Positions 19,501-26,073 are shown, numbered from the stretch's first letter. The stretch is DNA of 64,000 bases from Nocardia inohanensis NBRC 100128 (GCF_001612945.1 NZ_BDBK01000008.1:434001-498000); one strand, 5' to 3'. A program made the numbers and translations. The notes: generated by a model not told the origin, from the sequence alone.

Positions 19501-21216
19501 CAGCGGCGCGGCCTGCTCGAGGATCGCCGCGGTGCGCTCGGCCGGATGGTCGGGGTCGATGGGCAGGTACGCCGCCCCGGCCTTCACGATGCCGTACATG
19601 CCGATCAGCAGGTCCAGGCTGCGGCGAATCGCCAAGCCCACCAAGGTGTCCGGCCCGGCGCCGCGCGCGACGAGTTCGCGCGCGAGCCGGTTGGCCCGCT
19701 CGTCGAAGGCCGCGTAGGTCAGCGTCTCACCCTCGAACTCCAGCGCCACCCGGTTCGGGCACCTGGCCGCCCGCTCCGCGAAGAGCCCGGGCAGCGTGCC
19801 CTCCTGGCGGGCCACCTGCGTCGAGTTCCATTCGTGCAGTACCCGTTCGCGTTCCAGCTCGGTGAGCACCGGCAGATCCCCGACGGGCGTCGCCGGCTCG
19901 GCCAGCACCAGGCGCCGCAGGAAGTCGATGAACCGCCCGTGGTGCACGCTCAGTTCGGCGTCCCCGTACAGCCGCGGGTTGGCCTCGAAGTCGATGTGGA
20001 TGCGGTTGCCGACGCCGTTGTAGAGGTTGATCGACAGGTCCTCGACCGGCCCGGTGGAGAGCACGTTGATGGCCCCGACCAGGCTGCCGAACTTCAATTC
20101 GCTGTGGAACAGCATGAGGTTGACCATCGGCCCGAAGAAGCCGCGGGCATCGCGCGAGTAGCCGCATTCTCTGCGAATGTCGTCGCTGCGGTACCGCTGG
20201 TGCCGCAGCGCGCCGGTGATCTGCAATTCGATGGCGCGCACGGTGTCGGCGACGGTGTCGGATCCGTTGAACCGCACGCGAATCGGCACCACATTGGAGA
20301 CCACGCCGCCCGAGCGGCGCAGGGCCACGGTGGTGCGCGCGGAAACCGGCAGGCTCAGCACCACGTCCTGATTGCCGGTGATGGCCCGCACGTAGCAGGC
20401 GAGCGCGGCCACGAACAGCGCGGAGCTGTTGGTGCCGAAGGTGTTCGACGCGGCTTCGATGGCCGCTTCCAGCTCCGGTCCCAGCACCGCGGTGGCGGTG
20501 CGCCGCCCGGAGTCGGAGATGGGGGCCAGCATCCCGTTGCCGGACAGGGTGATCGGCTCGCCGACGCCGGCGAGCTGTTCACGCCAGTACTCCGCGTCAC
20601 TGCGGAAGCGGGTGGTCTCGCGGTAGCGGCTCTCGTCGGCGTAGATGGTGGCCAGCGGCGTGGCGCGGGAGACGACCGGTTCGGTCTGGTTCTCCAGTGC
20701 CGTATATATCTCGGCCGCGCGGGTGGTGCCGTTCATGGCCCCATAGCCGTCGATGACGATGTGATGCCCGCGGGTGTACCAGATCCAGTCCGAATCCCCG
20801 GTCCGCAGCACCACATTGATGGTGAGCGGATCGTTCTCGATATCGATGGGCGAGCTGGCGTGGTCGTTCATCCACGCCAGGGCCGCCGCCCGCGGGTCCG
20901 GCTCCTCGCGCAGGTCCAGGCGTTTCCAGCCCGGCCGCCAGGTGGGGTCGACCACCTGATGCGGTTCCCCGTCGATCTCCAGCAGCCGCACATGCCCGAC
21001 CTCGGTCTCCGACCCGAAACGCTCGATGGCATACAACAACCGGCCCACGTCGAGGTCGCCGTGGATCTCCACGTATTGCGCGATGGTGAGCGGAATGTCG
21101 GGCCTGATGCGCTGCGCGTAATACAGCGCCGCCTGCGCGGGAGAGAGCGCGAAAGGTTGAGCCGAGAATTCACCCGATGAACATTGGTCGACACGATCGG
21201 TGGCCAATGAACTCAT
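7504..21216 (-). CDS. Four-module non-ribosomal peptide synthetase with EntF-like starter C domain
   Basis: A 4570-residue NRPS with order C-A-T, C-A-T, C-A-T, C-A-T-TE. C domains carry HHIVIDG (about residue 150), HHISGDG (1213), HHIAADG (2290) and HHIAMDG (3371); all look active and none is an epimerase. Carrier sites are GGNSL at about 1024, 2100, 3172 and 4243, and the thioesterase serine lies in GWSLGG (about 4378). The first C domain resembles the EntF/DhbF N-terminal domain, which accepts an aryl or acyl starter supplied in trans. Reading the Stachelhaus positions gives D-V-W-H-F-S-L-V-D for A1, the serine code. A2 is D-A-L-F-I-G-M-V-A, A3 D-A-F-F-M-G-G-V-V and A4 D-A-L-F-L-G-V-I-V; these resemble each other and are probably for small hydrophobic residues, but I cannot assign them. 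The ATG at 21216 has a GGAG seven bases upstream. No MbtH protein or phosphopantetheinyl transferase lies nearby. Confidence 0.95.
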   Translation of the reverse strand: MSSLATDRVDQCSSGEFSAQPFALSPAQAALYYAQRIRPDIPLTIAQYVEIHGDLDVGRLLYAIERFGSETEVGHVRLLEIDGEPHQVVDPTWRPGWKRLDLREEPDPRAAALAWMNDHASSPIDIENDPLTINVVLRTGDSDWIWYTRGHHIVIDGYGAMNGTTRAAEIYTALENQTEPVVSRATPLATIYADESRYRETTRFRSDAEYWREQLAGVGEPITLSGNGMLAPISDSGRRTATAVLGPELEAAIEAASNTFGTNSSALFVAALACYVRAITGNQDVVLSLPVSARTTVALRRSGGVVSNVVPIRVRFNGSDTVADTVRAIELQITGALRHQRYRSDDIRRECGYSRDARGFFGPMVNLMLFHSELKFGSLVGAINVLSTGPVEDLSINLYNGVGNRIHIDFEANPRLYGDAELSVHHGRFIDFLRRLVLAEPATPVGDLPVLTELERERVLHEWNSTQVARQEGTLPGLFAERAARCPNRVALEFEGETLTYAAFDERANRLARELVARGAGPDTLVGLAIRRSLDLLIGMYGIVKAGAAYLPIDPDHPAERTAAILEQAAPLCVLTVARDGLELPAAAPRFDIDTADLSERGGRPITDADRIAPLRADHLAYVLFTSGSTGKPKGVGVSHAAIVNRLRWMQHAYPLDNSDVVLQKTPATFDVSVWEFFWPLQIGARLVIAAPDGHRDPSYLARVIAEKNVTTAHFVPSMLSVFLTDTDVRGCTGLTRVFCSGEALPAKTVTEFHTALGTGPEAPQLHNLYGPTEAAVDVTAWHCVPGTTEVPIGSPVWNTRTYVLDTRLQPVAPGVVGELYLAGVQLARGYLGRPGLSADRFVANPFTPGTRMYRTGDLVRWRGGRTGVLEYLGRSDFQVKIRGLRIELGEIENALLTDERVARAVCVARRGRGGDELVAYVVAAPAASAAGLETLDAAELSAALRLRLPSYMVPSVIMVLDELPLSANGKVDRKALPEPGSGVRRPARTTPTGPRNAVEQQLIGIFAEVLGTDEIDVADNFFDLGGNSLSAARAIARVNASVGAALTIRDMFESATVTALAARVATPQAEVASPKLRAGQRPERIPLSLAQQRLWILNRFAEHAAAYNMPLAVELTGPLDVPALRAGLIDVLERHESLRTIFPDTPEGPCQRVHPAAEIPLTLEPVDAYDSDVNQLVTEFAGYGFDLRSQAPIRVALYATGPDTHVFLVVLHHISGDGWSVAPLTRDIMVAVAARAAGQAPAWTPLPVQYADFALWQRELLGDEADPASALSRQLAYWRAALADLPDQLDLPLDRPRPRQRSTEGGRVEFTLPAQIRRDLAALAAERGVSTFMVLHAALAALLARVCNSTDIAIGTPIAGRSDPALDDLVGMFVNTLVLRTRIDPAAGFDRMLAEVRDTDLNAFANADVPFERLVEVVNPERSAARHPLFQVMLSYDSSPELRVDLPGVAARVLPMAMDIAKFDLQLTVHEPAGSAAEDAPLTAEFGYAADVFDHATVEALARRFAALLAAAVADPAVPVGDLPILDARETAKLVPIMGSPAEPASTLARLLADTAERVPDAVAVRYQGHDTTYRELDERSNRLARVLIEHGAGPEVVVAIALPRSLESVLAVWSVAKTGAAYVPIDPDYPSDRIAHMLADSGAMLGLTNAERRAEMPDWPGSRGRHRKSYVDWLLLGSETLAAECAQQTDAPVTDTDRHHPLRTGGPAYLIYTSGSTGKPKAVVVTNAGIASLAHEQMQLFRVTDAARTLHFSSPSFDASVLELLLGFAAGATIVVAPAGIYGGAELAALLRAERVTHAFVTPAALGTVPADDLPDLEAVIVGGEACPEDLVRVWTADDARPAGMPVRRMHNMYGPSEATVAATATGPMVAGRPVPIGLPVRGMRLFVLDGRLHPVPPGVAGELYLSGPGLARGYLGRLGLTAQRFPANPHGRRGERMYRTGDLVVADGTGQLRFLGRADDQIKIRGFRVELREIDHVLLAHPGVTFALTVVHHDERGIPRLVSYLTADTEIDVPAVLETARGRLPGYMVPSAVSVLETLPVTPSGKLDRKALPAPDFVAAAPSRAPETEVEQQVAQVFGTVLGSPVHGAEDNFFEIGGNSLLATRLTAALHAEFGVELPVRAIFEVPTVAGVAARLAEAPRTRRAALALHTPRPERVPLSLPQQRLWFLNRFSPESSAYNIAFVLRIDGDPDLPALRAALGDVVERHEVLRTVFPEDEQGAYQTVLDTAQCLPVLEAVETDDVGARTALRSLARRGFDLAHEIPLRMTLLRTGNRRHLLGIVLHHIAADGWSLGPLTRDLAVAYTARHGGVAPAWTPLPVQYADFSLWQRECLGQEADPESAAAIQLAYWRTALADLPEEMPLPYDRARPAEPTQRAGAVRFEVPEELQRRLAEVARAHGVSLFMVLRSTLAVLLRVVTGGRDIVIGTPVAGRTDTRLEELVGMFVNTLVLRSDVDPDRSFAELLQADRDTELAALAHAEVPFERIVEEIGGSAGGMRPLLQVALTVQEPAPALQLPGLGLAAEELDIALAKFDLELRVLPGDDEDRIFEFVYAAELFEQQTVTTLAERLVRVFDAVTTDPRIKVRDIDARTDIERELLTPAWGPAPEPQCSLAAYFAATAHLNPDRVFLRYEDTELTYLQSDVYSNRLARALIARGLGPGDRVALGLTRSVESVLAVLAVAKAGAAYVPVDPNYPADRVRHMLTDSGCRVGVSLTAHADRLYRAGGDHPVDWLLLDDADLLDELEALDDGAVTDAERTATLWTADLAYVIYTSGSTGKPKGVAVTHGGLSNFADEIRDRMRVDREARTMHFSSPSFDAAVFDLLLAVGSGATMVIVPPDIYGGDELAALMDREEVSHTFMTPAALATIDRDRWPLPNLRAVMVGGEACGPELVSRWAPGRMMFNGYGPTETTVVISIAGPMIPGETVTIGGLVRGARALVLDERLHPVPVGVPGELYLGGQSCARGYFDRLGLTATRFVADPHGPEGTRMYRTGDVVRWTADGELVYLGRSDHQVKVRGFRIELGEIDAVLTSHPAIRFAHTEVREIAGERRIVSYVLPLAVGAAENGAAETLGGGAPAASRALDLDELRAHCAGHLPAHMVPSSLTLLDRIPLTPVGKLDRDALPEPQAVVAVVSRDPETETERLVAEVMGELVGAEALGADDSFFEVGGNSLLATQLVARLAAATGVRLEVRAVFAAPTVAGLAAQLDTGTPSGDLLPEPRKRTRPQRIPLSAAQRRLWFLEKFNASGDHGEALGAYNIPVALRLRGKLDVQALRATLHAVQARHETLRTVFPELDGEPCQRILEAGEAAIGLPVRTVDEAQVAAEIRRTAAAGFDLAAQVPLRAALLRLTGTDAEEHVLVLVVHHIAMDGWSLQPLAADVAAAYRAHTAGQEPQWPALPIQYADYTLWQQDVLGREDDPESVISRQLDYWRRALDGIPELLAVPADRPRPPVPSYRGGTVECRIDAFTHRELQALAAEHGVTMFMVLHAALVALLHRLTAGDDITVGTPIAGRGHPALDRMIGMFVGTLVLRTDVDSGAGFGDLLRAVRDTDLEAFAHADVPFERLVEVLNPARSQAHHPMFQVMLSVQNQPVRVLELPGMRIEADDADPGIAKFDLQFTLTESWTQRREPDGITVSVNYAADLFEAATAQRLAQRFVRLLGAAAANPATAVGDLELLDEAEWSALAPVRGAEAGLPITFPEVFEAAANLNRSAIAVRAAGTQISYDALDRWTNRLARVLIGYGVGPEVLVAMGIPRSAESVAVTLAIAKAGAAFVPVDPNYPEQRISHMLLDSGAAVGITLAAHRERMPDGANWTVLDAPSFRRRVLATSDAPITDSERTSALRMDNPAYVIYTSGSTGIPKGVVVTHGGLSNFAAETAQRFDVRPGCRVLHFATPSFDAAMLDLLLALGGAATLVITPPGVVGGQELGQVFVEEGITHAFITTSALGTVDPTGVTALRHVLVGGEALPPDLVTRWAPGRKLYNVYGPTETTIVTVISQPMTPGGQITIGGPIRGVGVSVLDGRLHPAPAGVTGELHLAGAALARGYLRRPGMTAQRFVANPFGKPGERMYRTGDLVRWLERGGRARDMEYVGRTDHQVKIRGFRIELGEIDSALARHPEVEFATTIGHRTPAGSTALVAYVKPRTGTAPTVAELTAHVADLVPNYMVPQSIMLLDRIPLSPVGKLDRKALPEPVFAAREGYRAPANPMEETLCAAFAEVLGIEQVGADDGFFELGGNSLLATKVVAQVRAAGVELPVQAMFGESTPAAIARRLADADGDAGAALLAALEALLPLRPAGADSLPPLFCVHPAIGLSWCFAGLVSHLPHERPVYGLQAPHVCGEESHPSITEAAKYYVAHMKEVQPHGPYHVLGWSLGGLIAHEVAVQLQAGGDEVALLGLMDSYQLSDRWLEHAVPSVADIIGEFGSDLLGGDTDVDQRMNLHEAAELLRSRPGPFAALTVEHMERLYTGYTNGAVQAHGFRPRVFDGDLLFFTAADDEINLADPERCAAAWKPYVTGTVHDQKVRCRHSGMTTPEALSVIGPVLRDHLAELAARAEREETR

Positions 21217-21600
21217 CAAACACTCCGTTCTGCCGCTGTTGACGCAACTCCCCGAGCCCCAATACCGATCACGGTCGGCGATCGCGCGCATGCGCGAGCC
21301 TTAGGACGTGATCCACGTCCTATGATTCGGAGCATCCCGCCGAGTGGATCGGTGGTGATCTCGAGTTGCCCGCAACTGACGACGTTGACGGAGCGCTTTA
21401 TTAGGCTAGTTACCTCATGGCAAACCTCGCGACTGTCGCTTAACTCGCATAAGAAACCGCATCAAACTCGGGCAAAACGCGAGGAACCGGGCTGACAGAA
21501 GCGCCCTGGTTACGCGCTGGCGAATAGAGCGCCGCCGGAGCGGGACGGCCCTCGTCGCACGTGCCCGCTGTCTATCCGATGATGTTGTCCCGCCGGATGG
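21217..21600. other. Intergenic region upstream of the NRPS operon
   Basis: This 384-base stretch lies between the lnt stop and the NRPS start, both on the minus strand, and holds no convincing gene. It contains a perfect 9+3+9 palindrome at 21302-21322 and a relatively AT-rich segment around 21396-21420 that may hold the NRPS promoter. No hairpin terminator for lnt was recognised. Confidence 0.6.
21302..21322. promoter_or_regulatory. Perfect 21-bp palindrome, candidate NRPS operator
   Basis: TAGGACGTG and CACGTCCTA form a perfect 9-bp inverted repeat around the centre ATC, 86 bases upstream of the NRPS start codon. The size and symmetry suit a dimeric repressor or activator. The cognate regulator is not evident in the window; I know no match to a named box. 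Confidence 0.5.
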
Positions 21601-23391
21601 TTACCGGCTCGCACTTACCTCGGCCGGAGTCGCAGGGGTGTGCGTCCGCCGCCGGATCAGCGCCGCCACAGCGGCAGCCGCGGCCAGAATACACAAGATC
21701 CGCTCCGGTGCGGGGCCGAACCGAGTGGCGACCGTCGTGTCCGTTTGCAATTGCAGTTGTGCCACCAGCGCCGCCGGAACGAACTGTTCAGTCTGCTGTT
21801 GGATGGCGCCGTCGGCGGTGATGATCGCGCTCACGCCGGTGGTCACCGAGACCACCACGGCGCGACCGTGTTCCACCGCGCGGATGCGGGACATGGCCAA
21901 CTGCTGGAAGGTCATCTCGCTGTCGCCGAAAGTGGCGTTGTTGGACGGAACCGCCAGCAGCTGCGCGCCGGCCTCCACCGCCTGCTGGAAAGCGCGGTCG
22001 AAGACCACCTCGTAACAGGTCGCGATACCGATGGGCACCGGTGCGCCGCCGCCCGCCGGCTGTACGTGCACCACGCCGTCCCCGGTGCCCGGCACGAAAT
22101 AGCCTGCCCGGTCGGCATAGTCGGAGAAGTGCCGGAAGAAGCTCCGCATCGGGAGGTACTCACCGAAGGGCTGGATGATCTTCTTGTCGTGCCGCTCCCC
22201 CGGCCCGTCCGCGCCGTTCCACACGATCACCGAATTGGTGGTGGTCCGGTCATCGTTGACGAGCACCGCCCCGACCAGAATGGGGGCCTTGATGTCTCGC
22301 GACGCCTGGGTGATGAGCGCACGCGCGTCCGCATTGCGGAAGGGATCGATATCGGAGGAGTTCTCCGGCCAGATCACCACGTCCGGCTGCGGGGCCCGGC
22401 CCGCGGCAACGGCTTTCGCCAGTTCCTCGGTGCGCTTGACGTGATTGTCGAGAACCGCGCGCCGCTGGGAATTGAAGTCGAGTCCCAGGCGCGGCACGCT
22501 GCCCTGGATGGCGGCGACCGTGATCGGCCGGTTGCCGTCTTCCGGGCGGGGCAGCGCGGTCCGGAGGATCACTCCGGTGAGGGGAACTATAGCCACAAGC
22601 ATTGCCGCAGCAACAATCCGCGTCCACGATGTGAGACGCCGGGCCCCCCATCTGGGAATATCCGACACACCGCCCGACACGCCCGCACCGCCCTTTTCCG
22701 GCAGCGCGCGTAATACCGACGCGGCCAGCGCGGTCCCGGTGAGCGCCACCGCGAAACTCACCAGCGGCGCTCCGCCGATCATCGCGAACGGCAGATACCA
22801 GCCGTCGGCCTGCCCGAAAGCCAGCCGCCCCCAAGGAAACCCGCCGAACGGGAAACTCGAGCGCGCCCATTCGGTCGCCGACCAGGCGGCGGCCACCCAC
22901 AGCGGCCACCCCGGCAGCCGCCCGACCAGACGCACCAACATTCCGAACAACCCGACATATACGGCACACACCGTCGACAGCGCGATCCACGGCACCGGGC
23001 CCACATAGATCCCGGTCCACGGCAGCAAAGGCAGGAAGAACGCCAGCCCCGCCAGGAACCCGTACCCGAATCCCCCACGCAGCCGCCCACTTCCGCGCAC
23101 CGCGAGCACCAACACCGCGATCCCCACCGGCGCCAGGAACCACAAAGTACGCGGCGGAAAACTCGCGAACAGCAACAATCCCGCGACCACCGCCGCCACC
23201 GCCCGCCACAGCACCGGATACCGCGCCGCGACGGCAGCCGCCCGACCTCGCACCCCGGAGCCGCCGTCCGCCGCCGCGGCGGTGACCCCGGCCGCGTCAC
23301 TCTCGTCCACGAACCCGCCCGATACGACCGGATCCCGACGATTTGCCGAGGTTTCGGATTCCACTGCGGCACTCCCGCTTTCGGTCGTCAT
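21601..23391 (-). CDS. lnt: Apolipoprotein N-acyltransferase Lnt
   Basis: Lnt transfers the third acyl chain to the N-terminal cysteine of lipoproteins in the membrane. The 596-residue product has a disordered N-terminal extension of about 60 residues, then a block of membrane helices starting at VLWRAVAAVVAGLLLFASF, then a C-terminal nitrilase-like domain. The catalytic triad is visible: Glu in VIWPENSSD, Lys in HDKKIIQPFGEYLPM and Cys in IATCYEVVFD. I chose the ATG at 23391, which shares its A with the stop of the upstream small ORF and has AGGAG four bases before it; a GTG at 23394 is possible. In mycobacteria lnt is fused or adjacent to ppm1, which is missing here. Confidence 0.93.
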   Translation of the reverse strand: MTTESGSAAVESETSANRRDPVVSGGFVDESDAAGVTAAAADGGSGVRGRAAAVAARYPVLWRAVAAVVAGLLLFASFPPRTLWFLAPVGIAVLVLAVRGSGRLRGGFGYGFLAGLAFFLPLLPWTGIYVGPVPWIALSTVCAVYVGLFGMLVRLVGRLPGWPLWVAAAWSATEWARSSFPFGGFPWGRLAFGQADGWYLPFAMIGGAPLVSFAVALTGTALAASVLRALPEKGGAGVSGGVSDIPRWGARRLTSWTRIVAAAMLVAIVPLTGVILRTALPRPEDGNRPITVAAIQGSVPRLGLDFNSQRRAVLDNHVKRTEELAKAVAAGRAPQPDVVIWPENSSDIDPFRNADARALITQASRDIKAPILVGAVLVNDDRTTTNSVIVWNGADGPGERHDKKIIQPFGEYLPMRSFFRHFSDYADRAGYFVPGTGDGVVHVQPAGGGAPVPIGIATCYEVVFDRAFQQAVEAGAQLLAVPSNNATFGDSEMTFQQLAMSRIRAVEHGRAVVVSVTTGVSAIITADGAIQQQTEQFVPAALVAQLQLQTDTTVATRFGPAPERILCILAAAAAVAALIRRRTHTPATPAEVSASR

Positions 23392-23696
23392 CACACTCCT
23401 GGCAAGAACTCGGCCGCCGAAGCCGGGCGTCCCTCGACCCGTTCGGTAGCACCACTCGAATCACGCGGTGCGGCAGACTCTTCGGACTCCAGGGCCGGCA
23501 GCGTGAGGATCTCCGACTGCCGCGGGCGCATGGCGACCGGCTTGCCCGCCTTGTCCGCGGCCCGCCGGCCGGCCGCCGGCTCGGCCCGACCGAGTCCGCT
23601 CGCGCGGTACGGCGCCGCTTCCGGTCGCGGGCCCGGCGCGGTGACGTCGGGTTGCGTTGCGGCGGAGGGGTTTTCGGGTCGCGACTCAGCCGGCAT
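23391..23696 (-). CDS. Small Pro/Ala-rich protein between amidohydrolase and lnt
   Basis: A 101-residue reading frame fills the gap between two genes. Its ATG lies inside the last codons of the amidohydrolase gene and its TGA overlaps the lnt start, an arrangement typical of translationally coupled real genes. Codon third positions are G/C-rich as in the neighbours. The product is Pro/Ala/Glu-rich, largely disordered, with a more ordered stretch around MRPRQSEILTLPALESE. I recognise no family. Confidence 0.5.
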   Translation of the reverse strand: MPAESRPENPSAATQPDVTAPGPRPEAAPYRASGLGRAEPAAGRRAADKAGKPVAMRPRQSEILTLPALESEESAAPRDSSGATERVEGRPASAAEFLPGV

Positions 23697-25281
23697 GGAT
23701 GGTGACCCCGCGGTGCACGGTGCGCAGGCAGCGCGGCAGCGGGGCGCCCGGGTGCAGCGGCGGCAGACCGGGGACACGGGAGCGGGGGTCGGTGGACCAG
23801 CGCTGGACGGTGTCGGAGGCGGCGGCGACCACGAGATCGGCTGCCTCCCAGACCGCGTAGGAGGCGGGTGCGCCTGCCACCAGGGTGCCCGCCATTCCGT
23901 CACGGACGCCGCCGGCGCGCCAGGCGCCGCGGGTGGCGGCGGCGAAGGCGGCACGCGGGGAGATCTGGTGGCCGGGGGTGCGATGGTGGGCGGCGGCGCG
24001 GATGGCTTCCCACGGGCTGAGCGCGGTGACCGGGGCGTCGGAGCCGATCGCCAGCGAGATGCCCGCGGCGGCCATGGCCGAGAAGGGGTTCAGGGTGGCG
24101 GCGCGTTCGGCCCCCAGGCGGGTGGCGTACATGCCGTCGGGGCCACCCCAGGCGGCGTCGAAAGCCGGTTGGACACTGGCGATCACACCCCACCGCGCGA
24201 GCCTGGCGATCTGGTCGGCGTCGATCATCTCGGCGTGTTCCAGGCGGTGCCCGCGCGCGGCGACGGCGGGGCCGCCGACCTGCGCGACGACGCGTTCGAA
24301 GGCGGTGACGACCGCGTCCATGGCGGCGTCGCCGATGACGTGGAAGCCGGTCTGGATGCCCGCCTCGGTGCAGGCCAGGAGGTGCGCGGTGACGGCGTCG
24401 GCATCGAGGTAGGCGGTGCCGGTGGTGTCGCGGTCGGCGTAGGGGGCGCGCAGCAGGGCGGTGTGCGAGCCCAGGGAGCCGTCGACGAACAGGTCGCCGC
24501 CGAGGGCGTGCACGCCGAGATCCTTGATCAGCGTGCGGGCTTCGTCGGCGGTGCGGACGGCCTGGCCCCAGTAGGCGCGGACTTCGACGCCGTGCGGGAA
24601 TTCCAGGAGTTCGCGCACGTCGGTCTCGCCGGAGATGTCGGGGCCCGCGCATTCGTGTACGGCCGCAATGCCGTTCGCGGCGGCGGCATCCAAGGCGGCG
24701 CGGCGGGCCCGGTCGCGCTGGGTGCGATCCAGGGCGCCGAGCGCGGCGGCGCGCACCTTGTGGTGGGCGTCGGCGCGCAGCGGTTCGCCGCGGGTGTAGC
24801 CGGTGGTTGCGGTGATGCCGGGGACGGTGTCGAGCAGCGCGGTGGAGGCCATCGCCGAATGTGCGTCCACGCGAACCAGATACACCAGCCGTCCGGGTGC
24901 GGCGGCATCGATCTCCTCGACCGACGGTGCGCGCCCTTCGGGCCAGGCGGTCTCGTCCCAGCCGTCGCCGAGCAGCGCGCCTTCGGGGTGCGCGGCGGCG
25001 AAAGCGGCCAGCAGTTCCAGGCATTCGCGCAGCGAGGCGGCGCGGCTCAGATCCAGTCCGGTGAGTTTCAACCCCAGTGCGGTGACGTGCACGTGCGGGT
25101 CCACGAACGCGGGTGCGACGAACGCGCCGTCCAATTCGACGATTTCGGCGTCGGGGTGCAAGGCCCGCCCCGCGCGGTCCAGACCCACCCAGCTCACCAC
25201 CCCGTCGGTGACGGCCATGGCCGTCGCGTCGGGATTACTCGAACTGTAGATACGACCGCCGACCAGCAACTGGGTACTCAC
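23686..25281 (-). CDS. YtcJ-like metal-dependent amidohydrolase
   Basis: This enzyme of about 531 residues belongs to the amidohydrolase_3 (YtcJ/imidazolonepropionase-like) group, which hydrolyses C-N bonds with a TIM-barrel metal site. Visible ligand motifs are DPHVHVTAL (HxH), GFHVIGDAA, EHAEMIDADQ and GSDAPVTALSPW. The GTG at 25281 begins VSTQLLVGGRIY, the usual N-terminal beta-sandwich; an upstream start at 25326 would add fifteen basic residues. An amidohydrolase beside fxsA and lnt is a common arrangement in relatives. The substrate is unknown. Confidence 0.85.
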   Translation of the reverse strand: MSTQLLVGGRIYSSSNPDATAMAVTDGVVSWVGLDRAGRALHPDAEIVELDGAFVAPAFVDPHVHVTALGLKLTGLDLSRAASLRECLELLAAFAAAHPEGALLGDGWDETAWPEGRAPSVEEIDAAAPGRLVYLVRVDAHSAMASTALLDTVPGITATTGYTRGEPLRADAHHKVRAAALGALDRTQRDRARRAALDAAAANGIAAVHECAGPDISGETDVRELLEFPHGVEVRAYWGQAVRTADEARTLIKDLGVHALGGDLFVDGSLGSHTALLRAPYADRDTTGTAYLDADAVTAHLLACTEAGIQTGFHVIGDAAMDAVVTAFERVVAQVGGPAVAARGHRLEHAEMIDADQIARLARWGVIASVQPAFDAAWGGPDGMYATRLGAERAATLNPFSAMAAAGISLAIGSDAPVTALSPWEAIRAAAHHRTPGHQISPRAAFAAATRGAWRAGGVRDGMAGTLVAGAPASYAVWEAADLVVAAASDTVQRWSTDPRSRVPGLPPLHPGAPLPRCLRTVHRGVTIHAG

Positions 25282-25419
25282 GAGTTTCCAGTCTGCCCCA
25301 CGGGTACGCCCCGCCCGCAACCGCACCGGCCCACTGTGACCTGGGTCCGATCCGGAAGGGCCGGGCGCCCAGCGGCGGCCCGGCCCCGAATTGCCGATAG
25401 CGTCCGGCTATCTCGAACC

Positions 25420-25920
25420 TCAGCGCGGATCGATGGCCCGGACGCCTCCGTTCTTGCCCTGCCCGTCGTCGTACCACTCGGTCACCACGGTCGCGTCGAT
25501 GACCTCGCCGTCGGGATCGACGACCACGTTCCGGTATCCGTACGGCCCGACCGCGGTCGCCACCCGGCGCAGCCGTCGCGCCGCGAACGCCGCCACGACC
25601 GGCCGCAGCACGAACCGGGTGAACGGCACCAGCGCCAGCAGGCCGAGCATCGAGGTCAGCAGACCGGGCACGAACATCAGCACCGCGCCCACCCCGACCA
25701 GTGCCCCGTCGGCGACCGCGGTACTCGGGTCGGCCTCACCGCGCGCGGCCTTGCGGAACCCCTCGAACACCTTCCGCCCCTGCGAGCGCACCAGCACCAA
25801 CCCGGCCGCCGACCCGGCGATGAGCAGCAGGATGGTCGGGAACACCCCGATCAGGTGCCCGAACACCACGAGCGTGGCGATCTCGGCAATGAAGTACAGC
25901 GCGAACAGCAGTGCGGGCAT
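25420..25920 (-). CDS. fxsA: FxsA family membrane protein
   Basis: This 166-residue membrane protein matches the FxsA family (Rv2053c in M. tuberculosis). It has several N-terminal transmembrane segments, starting LLFALYFIAEIATLVVFGHLIG, then FVPGLLTSMLGLLALVPFTR and a hydrophilic C-terminal tail. FxsA of E. coli relieves F-plasmid exclusion of phage T7, but the role in actinobacteria is unknown. The ATG at 25920 follows an AAGGA sequence at suitable spacing. Confidence 0.88.
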   Translation of the reverse strand: MPALLFALYFIAEIATLVVFGHLIGVFPTILLLIAGSAAGLVLVRSQGRKVFEGFRKAARGEADPSTAVADGALVGVGAVLMFVPGLLTSMLGLLALVPFTRFVLRPVVAAFAARRLRRVATAVGPYGYRNVVVDPDGEVIDATVVTEWYDDGQGKNGGVRAIDPR

Positions 25921-26073
25921 GTCGGCGATCCTTTCGATCGATCTACCCTCCCCAACGCGCGAGGCCCCCGTTTTTCTCCCGCCTGCGTCCCGACTCACAG
26001 TCCCCGCGGAAAGCGGGAACCGGCTGCGGCCGGAACCGGCGTGTCACCGCGGCCGGTTCCCGGTTTGCGGAGG

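Noticed and set aside
21396..21420. TTAGGCTAGTTACCT as an IdeR/DtxR iron box upstream of the NRPS
   Set aside because: The AGG and CCT half-sites are present, but the spacing is two bases shorter than the 19-bp consensus and the centre does not fit. An iron link remains attractive from the EntF-like domains but is not supported by this sequence.
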